DNA of 11,792 nt, taken from NCBI GenBank assembly GCA_050012355.1, contig JBEKHI010000268.1, forward strand, positions 1 to 11,792, in the 5' to 3' direction. This DNA comes from JBEKHI01 sp050012355. Lineage in GTDB: Bacteria > Actinomycetota > Actinomycetes > Streptosporangiales > Streptosporangiaceae. The notes beneath the pieces are model-generated. The model was not told where the DNA came from, searched no databases, and saw only the letters and a list, made by a program, of their open reading frames with translations. Shown here one piece after another: positions 1 to 6,378 of the stretch. Position numbers and translations under genes: made by a program. The stretch's first letter is position 1, and each line of letters starts with the position of its first letter.

Positions 1-1550
1 ACCCCCGCGACAATCGTCGGGGTCACGTGCACTCCGCCGTTGGCCAGCGTCGCGTACACCTCGGCCATCTGCAGCGCGGTCGCGTCCACGCCCTGGCCGT
101 AGGCCAGCGTGTACTTCAGCGACTCCCAGTACTGCGACAGCGGGTGCAGGATGCCCGGGCTCTCACCCGGCAGGCCCACCCCGGTCAGCTGCCCGAGCCC
201 GAACGCGCTCAGGTACTGGTGCTGGAGGGCCGCCGAGATATGCGTGGCGACCTGCGCCATCCCGACGTTGGAGGAGTTCGCGATGATCCCCGCGATGGTG
301 TACCGCTCATCAGGCGAGTACTCCGCGTCGTGGATGAGCAGCCCGCCCTCGTTGATCGCGTACGGGATGTTGTACGCCGACATCGGCGTCTGCCCGCCAT
401 GTTCGAACGCGGCGGCCGCGGTGATGACCTTGGCCGTGGAACCGGGCTCGAAAACGTCCTGCAGCGCGAGGTTCGTCGGATAGGCGGAGGTGGCCTCGGT
501 GTAGGTGGGCCACTGCGCCATCGCGAGGATGTAGCCGGTCTTGGGCTGGATGATCACGACCGTGCAGCTCTTGGCGTGGGTCTCCGCGACCCGCTCCTTG
601 CAGGTCTGCTCGGCCTGCCACTGCAGCGCCGGGACGATGGTCAGCTTGACCGACTCGCCGTTCACGGCGGGGGTGACCTTCTCCCCCGCCAGCGGGATCG
701 GCTCCCCGTTGATGCCGGTCTCGACCTGCTCGCTTCCGTCGTGCCCGGACAGCAGCGCGTTGAATTCCTGCTCGATGCCGCCGACACCGTCGCCAGCGGA
801 GTTGGTGAACCCGAGGACGTCCGCGGCGGATTCGCCGTCGGGCGTCACGTCCCGCGTGTAGGTGGAGTCGAGCGTGATCTCCGGCAGGTTCTCCGCGTTG
901 ATCTTGTTACCCGTGTCGGCGGGCACGCCCTTCGCCAGCACCTGGTAGTCCGGCGAGGTCGGATTCGCCAGCTGGGACTCGATGGCGGACGCGGTTGTGT
1001 TCAGCGGGCCGGCGAGTGCCTGCGCCACCTGGACTTGCTGCGCCGCGCTCATCTCGCCCGGGTCGGCTACCACCGTGTAGGTCTGCACGGTCATCGCTAG
1101 CGTCTGCCCGTTCGCGGCGGTGATCGATCCGCGTACCGCGGTCAGCGGGATGGTGGTGATCTGCTCCTTCTTCACCAGCTGCTTGTAGGCGGCGGACTCC
1201 AGACCCTGGAGCTGGACCAGCCGCCCGGCGAACAGCGAGAGCACGAAGATGATGCACAGCAAGGAAATTCCCAGCCGCCGTCCAGGATCGCCCCGCCCGA
1301 GGCTGACCCGCCGTACCGCCTTACGTCGCAGTTCAGCAGAACGGCGGCGCTTCATCTCCTCGGCCCGCCCGTCGGCTATCCGGCGGTCGCGGGTGTAACG
1401 CGGGTGATCAGCGCCCGGCGGCGGGGCACCGCGGGCACGGCGCGGGCGCGGCGCCCGCCGGTACGGTCCCTGGTTATGAGGGGTGGCGCCCGGGGGCCGG
1501 CTGGCTCCGCCTGACCCCGGTCGCCCGGGTTCGCGGCCCCCGAATGTCAC
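1..1550 (-). CDS. ftsI: Septal peptidoglycan transpeptidase FtsI (class B PBP), C-terminus cut off by the window edge
   Basis: FtsI cross-links septal peptidoglycan together with FtsW in the divisome. From the GTG at 1550, residues 1-76 are a basic, Pro/Arg/Gly-rich cytoplasmic tail. A single membrane anchor lies at about 93-110 (LGISLLCIIFVLSLFAG). The class B pedestal follows, with RGSIT at 140-144. The transpeptidase domain has the nucleophile motif STAK (Ser371, codon at 438-440) and SSN at about 426-428 (codons 267-275). The KTG motif would lie beyond position 1, so about 516 codons are present. The GTG overlaps the ftsL stop as GTGA and has no clear Shine-Dalgarno, which points to coupling. 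An in-frame ATG at 1355 (MKRRRSAEL) would give a shorter protein, but its GAGGAG abuts the start codon. Actinobacterial FtsI proteins often have such N-terminal tails. The family call is firm; the start is not. Confidence 0.95.
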   Translation of the reverse strand, partial: MTFGGREPGRPGSGGASRPPGATPHNQGPYRRAPRPRRARGAPPPGADHPRYTRDRRIADGRAEEMKRRRSAELRRKAVRRVSLGRGDPGRRLGISLLCIIFVLSLFAGRLVQLQGLESAAYKQLVKKEQITTIPLTAVRGSITAANGQTLAMTVQTYTVVADPGEMSAAQQVQVAQALAGPLNTTASAIESQLANPTSPDYQVLAKGVPADTGNKINAENLPEITLDSTYTRDVTPDGESAADVLGFTNSAGDGVGGIEQEFNALLSGHDGSEQVETGINGEPIPLAGEKVTPAVNGESVKLTIVPALQWQAEQTCKERVAETHAKSCTVVIIQPKTGYILAMAQWPTYTEATSAYPTNLALQDVFEPGSTAKVITAAAAFEHGGQTPMSAYNIPYAINEGGLLIHDAEYSPDERYTIAGIIANSSNVGMAQVATHISAALQHQYLSAFGLGQLTGVGLPGESPGILHPLSQYWESLKYTLAYGQGVDATALQMAEVYATLANGGVHVTPTIVAG

Positions 1551-2224
1551 GGTGTGTAGCCCGGTACGTCGATCTGTGCGGTGGCGCCGGTTCCGGCGTC
1601 GGTGCGGACCTTGCCGGTCTTGAGGTTAAGGAACCTGAGCATCCCTGGTGGCCGCATCCCGAGTTGATAGGCGCGCTCGCCGATGATCGAGGCGGACTCG
1701 TCAGACGCGACCTCTTCCTGCAGTTGCTGACGCTGCAGGGACAGCGCGTCGACTTGCTGCTGCAGGTTGGTGATGCGGTAGGAACCGGCGGCGAGCGTGG
1801 TGCTGATCACCAGGAGCGACGCGAGCGCGCCGGCCAGCAGGCCGCACAGCAGCACGATGAACGGCATCCGGCGGGCAGCCTCCGGCGCGACCGCGCCGGG
1901 TGCCGCCGTCGCGATGCCCGGACGCGGCTGGGTTTCTGGCCGGGCCGGCCGAGCCTGAGTACTGGGCCGGGCCTTCTTGCTCGGCCGCGGCTGAGGACCC
2001 GGGCGCGGCTGCGGGCCGGGGCCGGGCTTGGGCGCTGGGCGAACCTGCGGAGCCGGACGGTCCGCTGGCGCAATGTAGGGGGCAGGGGAGGTGGGTGGGA
2101 CACCCGAACGTGGTCGCGGCGGGGGATCGAGCAACGCCGTTCCCGGCGGCGTCGAGCGTCCCGTGGCTCCGCTGCCTCGGGATGTTCCGCGGGGGCGTCC
2201 CCCCGAACCGGCACCTTCCATCAT
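1547..2224 (-). CDS. ftsL: FtsL-like divisome protein with a long proline-rich N-terminal region
   Basis: FtsL is a bitopic membrane protein that joins FtsB/DivIC and FtsQ to activate FtsWI. This 225-residue protein has a disordered Pro/Arg/Gly-rich cytoplasmic region at 1-118 with two GPQPRP repeats. One transmembrane helix follows at about 121-146. A short periplasmic coiled coil (ITNLQQQVDALSLQRQQLQE) spans 151-170, and a conserved-looking LGMRPPG lies at 188-194. Its place between rsmH and ftsI is the normal ftsL slot. E. coli FtsL is about 120 residues, so the extra length here is almost all the N-terminal tail. Two adjacent ATGs exist: the first (2224) overlaps the rsmH stop, and the second (2221) sits 6 nt after AGGAGG (2228-2233), a better spacing. 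The assignment rests on topology and position, because FtsL sequences diverge strongly. Confidence 0.88.
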   Translation of the reverse strand: MMEGAGSGGRPRGTSRGSGATGRSTPPGTALLDPPPRPRSGVPPTSPAPYIAPADRPAPQVRPAPKPGPGPQPRPGPQPRPSKKARPSTQARPARPETQPRPGIATAAPGAVAPEAARRMPFIVLLCGLLAGALASLLVISTTLAAGSYRITNLQQQVDALSLQRQQLQEEVASDESASIIGERAYQLGMRPPGMLRFLNLKTGKVRTDAGTGATAQIDVPGYTP

Positions 2225-3192
2225 CGCCCTCCTGGCTGGTCGTGGGAGTGGCCTGTTCGTTCCACCGCACGCAGGCGAGCCGATGCCGCGCGCGGGTTAG
2301 CGTCGATCTCTGCGCTGTCAGGTCGCTCAGCGCCTCTGGTCAGCAAGCGGAACTCCGCCGTTGCCCCGCGCACCGGGAGCCGGCGCGGCGCGGGATCGGC
2401 GGTACGGGCGGCTAGCGCGCGTTTCACCAGCCGGTCCTCAAGCGAGTGGTAGGCGAGCGCGACGAACCGCCCACTGGGGGCCAGCAGGTCGAGGGCGGCC
2501 GGAAGCGCGCGGCCCAGCCTGCCCAGTTCGTCGTTCACCTCAATGCGCAGCGCCTGGAAGGTGCGCTTGGCGGGGTTGCCGCCGGTGCGCCGCGCGGGAG
2601 CGGGGATGGCGTCGCGGACGATGCCCGCGAGCCGGGATGTCGTGGCCAGCGGCTCGCGGGCGCGCTCCCTGGCGACCGCCTCGGCGATCCGGTTAGCGAA
2701 ACGCTCCTCGCCGTAGACCCGGAGCACGCGCGCGAGCTCGGCGACCGGGTAAGAGTTGACGATGTCCGCGGCCGTGCGCGGTCCGTCTGAGTCCATCCGC
2801 ATGTCGAGCGGCGCGTCCCGCGAGTAGGCGAACCCGCGTTCTGGGTCATCGAGTTGCGGTGAGGACACGCCAAGGTCGAACAGCACGCCCTGGATCGCGG
2901 TGTAGCCCGCGTCGGCCACCACCGCGGCGATGTCGTCATAGAAGGTGCGGGCCAGCCGCACCCGGCCGGGGAAATCTTCGCTCAGCGCCGCCGCGCTATC
3001 GATGGCCGCCGGGTCCGCGTCGATGCCGATCAGCGAGGCTTGCGGGCACGCGTCGAGCAGAGCGCGGGCGTGCCCGCCGCGGCCAAGGGTGGCGTCGACG
3101 AGCACGGCGCCGGGAACGTTGATCGCGGGCGTCAGGATCTCGGTCACGCGCGCGGCCATCACCGGCACGTGACCATAGGCAGAACTGCCCAC
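2221..3192 (-). CDS. rsmH: 16S rRNA (cytosine(1402)-N(4))-methyltransferase RsmH (MraW)
   Basis: RsmH uses SAM to N4-methylate C1402 of 16S rRNA in the ribosomal P site. The 323-residue length is normal. Family motifs in order are HVPVM (8-12), the SAM-binding loop DATLGRGGHA (33-42), GIDAD (56-60), DLGVSSPQLD (106-115), RTFQALRIEVNDEL (210-223) and YHSLEDR (249-255). The GTG start is supported by GAGGGGG at 3197-3203, 4 nt upstream, and by HVPVM falling near the N-terminus as usual. The stop overlaps the ftsL start as ATGA. Upstream lies a 189-bp gap after mraZ with two hairpin-forming repeats and no visible -10 element, so it is probably transcribed from the mraZ promoter. Confidence 0.97.
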   Translation of the reverse strand: MGSSAYGHVPVMAARVTEILTPAINVPGAVLVDATLGRGGHARALLDACPQASLIGIDADPAAIDSAAALSEDFPGRVRLARTFYDDIAAVVADAGYTAIQGVLFDLGVSSPQLDDPERGFAYSRDAPLDMRMDSDGPRTAADIVNSYPVAELARVLRVYGEERFANRIAEAVARERAREPLATTSRLAGIVRDAIPAPARRTGGNPAKRTFQALRIEVNDELGRLGRALPAALDLLAPSGRFVALAYHSLEDRLVKRALAARTADPAPRRLPVRGATAEFRLLTRGAERPDSAEIDANPRAASARLRAVERTGHSHDQPGGR

Positions 3193-3381
3193 CTGACCCC
3201 CTCATTCGCTTGACGCCGATGCCACATCAGCGCCGTGTGGTGGCGCCGATGCCAGATCAGCGCCGAAATTCATCAGGCTGCCCCGGCCGGGTTTCCTCCG
3301 CTGCCGCCGTCTGGCACCGGGGAAGGGGCACCAGCATGGGCGAACCGGGCGCGGGTGGAAACCTCGCCGGGCAACCGCGCG
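3193..3381 (-). other. mraZ-rsmH intergenic spacer
   Basis: This 189-bp spacer would be transcribed between mraZ and rsmH. I find no coding sequence and no TAnnnT hexamer on the minus strand that could be a -10 element. The rsmH-proximal third holds two tandem hairpin-forming repeats (3211-3265). The rest is GC-rich with a weak inverted repeat (CTGGTGCC/GGTGCCAG on the minus strand, around 3311-3334). No U-tract follows any hairpin, so I do not call an intrinsic terminator. Confidence 0.6.
3211..3265 (-). repeat. Two tandem 25-bp repeats, each an imperfect palindrome, upstream of rsmH
   Basis: The copies at 3211-3235 and 3241-3265 differ at two positions and start 30 bp apart. On the transcribed minus strand each can fold into a nine-pair stem: GGCGCUGAU pairs with AUCGGCGCC around a CUGGC loop in the mraZ-proximal copy, and the other has a GUGGC loop and one more wobble pair. 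The second hairpin ends about 8 nt before the rsmH ribosome-binding site. Neither is followed by a U-tract, so they are not classic terminators. Function is unknown. Confidence 0.7.
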
Positions 3382-3813
3382 TCACAAGATCCCAGGCAGC
3401 ACCTCCTCGGCGGCTTCGGCAAACGTGTCCTCTTGGTCGGATAGGTAGGTCTCCCATGCCTGGGAGTCCCAGATCTCCAGACGTGTGTTGGCCCCGATGA
3501 CCACACATTCCTTCTGCAGCCCCGCGTACGAGCGCAGCGCGGTGGGGACGGTGATCCTGCCTTGTTTGTCGGGGACTTCATCGGATGCGCTGGCGAAGAA
3601 GACGCGGCTGTAGTCGCGCACCGCCTTGGCCGTCACTGGCGCCGTCCGCAGCGCCTCGGTGATCCGGCCGAACTCGGCATGGGGGAACACATAAAGGCAG
3701 CGTTCCTGGCCCTTCGTGATCACCACTCCCCCAGCCAGTTCCTCGCGGTATTTCGCCGGCAGAAACAGGCGGCCCTTCTCATCAAGCCGGGGCGCGTGAG
3801 TACCGAGAAACAT
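3382..3813 (-). CDS. mraZ: Transcriptional regulator MraZ
   Basis: MraZ is the DNA-binding regulator encoded at the head of dcw clusters; in E. coli it represses its own operon by binding direct repeats in its promoter. The 143-residue product matches the usual length. It has two AbrB-like half-domains, with DEKGR at 11-15 followed by LFLPAKYR, and DKQGR at 82-86 followed by ITVP. The ATG at 3813 is chosen over a longer reading because GGGAGGTGA (3821-3829) sits 7 nt upstream and MFLGTHAPRLDEKGR is a typical MraZ N-terminus. Four GTGGRG boxes overlie the promoter, consistent with autoregulation. It is followed by rsmH after 189 bp. Confidence 0.96.
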   Translation of the reverse strand: MFLGTHAPRLDEKGRLFLPAKYREELAGGVVITKGQERCLYVFPHAEFGRITEALRTAPVTAKAVRDYSRVFFASASDEVPDKQGRITVPTALRSYAGLQKECVVIGANTRLEIWDSQAWETYLSDQEDTFAEAAEEVLPGIL

Positions 3814-3859
3814 CTGGTTCTCACCTCCCGCCACCGGCGAGCTTTGGCTACCTATTCGC

Positions 3860-3895
3860 CTCCACTGCCCCCCACTGTACCCCACAACGCTCCAC
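3860..3895 (-). promoter_or_regulatory. Predicted MraZ operator: four GTGGRG boxes at a 10-bp period
   Basis: On the minus strand the boxes are GTGGAG (3890-3895), GTGGGG (3880-3885), GTGGGG (3870-3875) and GTGGAG (3860-3865), each starting exactly 10 bp after the previous one. E. coli MraZ binds TGGGN direct repeats separated by 5 nt, which is the same one-turn period. The boxes lie in the promoter spacer, around the -10 and at the predicted start site, a repressing position. Recognition by this MraZ is inferred. Confidence 0.72.
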
Positions 3896-3901
3896 CGTCA
3901 A
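3874..3901 (-). promoter_or_regulatory. Predicted mraZ (dcw) promoter
   Basis: On the minus strand, TTGACG (3896-3901) is followed after 16 bp by TACAGT (3874-3879). This is a good match to a housekeeping sigma promoter. Transcription would start near 3867, giving a leader of about 54 nt before the mraZ ATG. GTGGRG boxes flank the -10 element and fill the spacer. Confidence 0.6.
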
Positions 3902-3957
3902 GGGTAGAAACACTCCGGCGGCGTCTTTCGTGGCCATAAAACCCCTGGTCACAGGCG

Positions 3958-3999
3958 GTGGGGCGAAGTGGGGGACGAGTGGGGGATCAAGACCCCCAC
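3958..3999 (+). promoter_or_regulatory. Second GTGGGG box cluster on the moxR side, with an inverted repeat
   Basis: Plus-strand GTGGGG boxes begin at 3958, 3968 and 3979 (steps of 10 and 11 bp). The last one forms an exact inverted repeat, GTGGGGG (3979-3985) against CCCCCAC (3993-3999), with a 7-nt gap. The cluster lies about 80-120 bp upstream of the moxR start and points towards it. It could let MraZ also control the moxR operon, or form an upstream extension of the mraZ operator. The function is inferred. Confidence 0.45.
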
Positions 4000-4032
4000 C
4001 CAGACGGGTGTGCGCGCGCCAGCGCGACGACG

Positions 4033-4038
4033 TACTGT
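4033..4038 (+). promoter_or_regulatory. Possible -10 element for the moxR operon
   Basis: TACTGT fits TAnnnT and would start transcription near 4045, about 30 nt before moxR. No convincing -35 is visible upstream, which is common in actinobacteria. This is a weak call. Confidence 0.3.
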
Positions 4039-4066
4039 CAGTAGTGCAAATCGGGCCCTGCCTTAC

Positions 4067-4073
4067 AAGGAGG
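4067..4073 (+). promoter_or_regulatory. Strong ribosome-binding site deciding the moxR start
   Basis: AAGGAGG is a full Shine-Dalgarno match. It lies 2 nt before GTG 4076 and 5 nt before TTG 4079, and rules out the longer in-frame reading from GTG 3968. Confidence 0.8.
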
Positions 4074-4075
4074 CC

Positions 4076-5053
<978 letters not shown>

Positions 5054-5065
5054 CCGGTCACGACA

Positions 5066-6373
5066 ATGCGGACCGTCTTCGGGGCACTCACCACCCGGGG
5101 CAAGTGCTTCATCGCCGCCGGGATCACCGCCGCCTTGTGCGGGCTCGGCATCCCGGAGCCCGACCTTGTCCGGGTGGGCGCGCTGCTGCTCGTGCTGCCG
5201 CTGCTATCCGCGATGGGCGCGAGCCGCGCCAGGTACCGGCTGTCTTGCGCCCGCTCGCTGAATCCGCGCCGGGTACCGGTCGGGGCCTCGGTCACGGTGA
5301 CCTTGCGGCTGACCAACGTGTCGCGACTGCGCACCGGGCTGCTGCTCGCCGAGGACACGATTCCCTATGGCCTTACCGGGAGGCCGGGAAGCACGGTCGG
5401 GGCCGGCTGGCCGGGGGGAAACAGCACCAGGCCGCGGTTCCTGCTGGACCGGATAGAGCCGAGCGGTTACCGCGACTACAGCTATCAGGTGCGGTCCGAC
5501 AGCAGAGGCAGGTTCACGCTCGGGCCGCTGCAGCTGCGGGTGGCCGACTCCTTCGGCCTGGTCGAGATCGGCCGGGCCTTCGCGGCCACCTCCACGCTGA
5601 CGGTCACGCCCCGCATCGTGCCGCTCGACCAGCCGGCGCTGGCAGGCAACTGGCCTGGCGAGGGCGACCGAGGGCGCCGCACGATCTCCGCCAGCGGCGA
5701 GGACGACGTCGCGCCCCGCGCGTACCGGGATGGCGACAGCCTGCACCGAGTGCACTGGCGGTCCACCGCACGGTACGGCGAGCTGATGGTCCGCCGGGAG
5801 GAACAGCACTGGCGCAACAGCGCGACGCTGTTCCTCGACACCCGCCGGTCCTCGTACTCCTCCACCGGGCCGGACTCGACGTTTGAGTTCGCCGTCAGCG
5901 CCGCCGCGTCCATCGGGGTGCACCTGTCGGGTGAGGGATTCGATGCGCGTTTTGTCACCGCCGAAGGCGAAGTCGGATACCAGGGAACCTTCCAGGACAC
6001 CCTGCTTGACACGCTCGCGGTGATAAGCCCATCGCGCCAGATCAGCCTGCGCGGCGCCATCACGGCCCTGACGGGCAAGGGGGTAGGAAAGGCGGGCGGC
6101 GGACAGATCATCGCGGTGCTCGCGCACCTGACCGACGAGGAGGCGCGGCAGCTGGCCGGGACCAGACGCGGCGGCGCGCCGACGCTCGCGCTGCTGCTCG
6201 GTAGTACTTCCGGCCGGGTGACGACCATCCTCACCCAGGCGGGATGGCGCGTCGCGTCCGCACCGATGCCCGCCGACTTGCCGGAGGCCTGGCGGCAGGT
6301 GCGGCGGCCAGCCGCGCCCGCTCCCCCTGCCTCTTCCTTTCCCGCTGCCGCTCCCATACCCCCGGCCGGGTGA
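5066..6373 (+). CDS. DUF58 domain-containing membrane protein
   Basis: DUF58 proteins are the usual partners of MoxR ATPases, but their biochemical role is not settled. The 435-residue protein starts with two hydrophobic segments (about 13-28 and 35-51) forming a membrane hairpin. A beta-rich region follows (about 60-185). The DUF58 signature is at 218-245: RAYRDGDSLHRVHWRSTAR, then LMVRREE. A VWA-like C-terminal region follows (about 250-400), ending in a Pro/Ala-rich tail. The ATG is 12 bp after the moxR stop and lacks a clear Shine-Dalgarno, so coupling is likely. The TGA overlaps a possible GTG start of the next gene. Confidence 0.92.
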   Translation: MRTVFGALTTRGKCFIAAGITAALCGLGIPEPDLVRVGALLLVLPLLSAMGASRARYRLSCARSLNPRRVPVGASVTVTLRLTNVSRLRTGLLLAEDTIPYGLTGRPGSTVGAGWPGGNSTRPRFLLDRIEPSGYRDYSYQVRSDSRGRFTLGPLQLRVADSFGLVEIGRAFAATSTLTVTPRIVPLDQPALAGNWPGEGDRGRRTISASGEDDVAPRAYRDGDSLHRVHWRSTARYGELMVRREEQHWRNSATLFLDTRRSSYSSTGPDSTFEFAVSAAASIGVHLSGEGFDARFVTAEGEVGYQGTFQDTLLDTLAVISPSRQISLRGAITALTGKGVGKAGGGQIIAVLAHLTDEEARQLAGTRRGGAPTLALLLGSTSGRVTTILTQAGWRVASAPMPADLPEAWRQVRRPAAPAPPASSFPAAAPIPPAG

Positions 6374-6378
6374 TCCGC

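Noticed and set aside
27..1100. Long plus-strand open frame opposite ftsI
   Set aside because: It is an Arg/Gly/Val-rich shadow of a high-GC gene; the minus strand carries clear FtsI motifs in frame.
1544..2452. 302-codon plus-strand open frame opposite ftsL and rsmH
   Set aside because: It is low-complexity Arg/Gly-rich with no domain, antisense to two well-supported genes.
3310..3335. Candidate terminator hairpin between mraZ and rsmH
   Set aside because: The stem relies on two adjacent wobble pairs and has no following U-tract.
3968..4075. N-terminal extension of moxR from GTG 3968
   Set aside because: It runs through the GTGGGG boxes, adds residues unlike MoxR proteins, and a strong Shine-Dalgarno marks the start near 4076-4079.
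6244..6378. N-terminal extension of the transglutaminase from 6244
   Set aside because: It would overlap the DUF58 gene by 130 bp; GTG 6370 and ATG 6379 lie at the usual junction.
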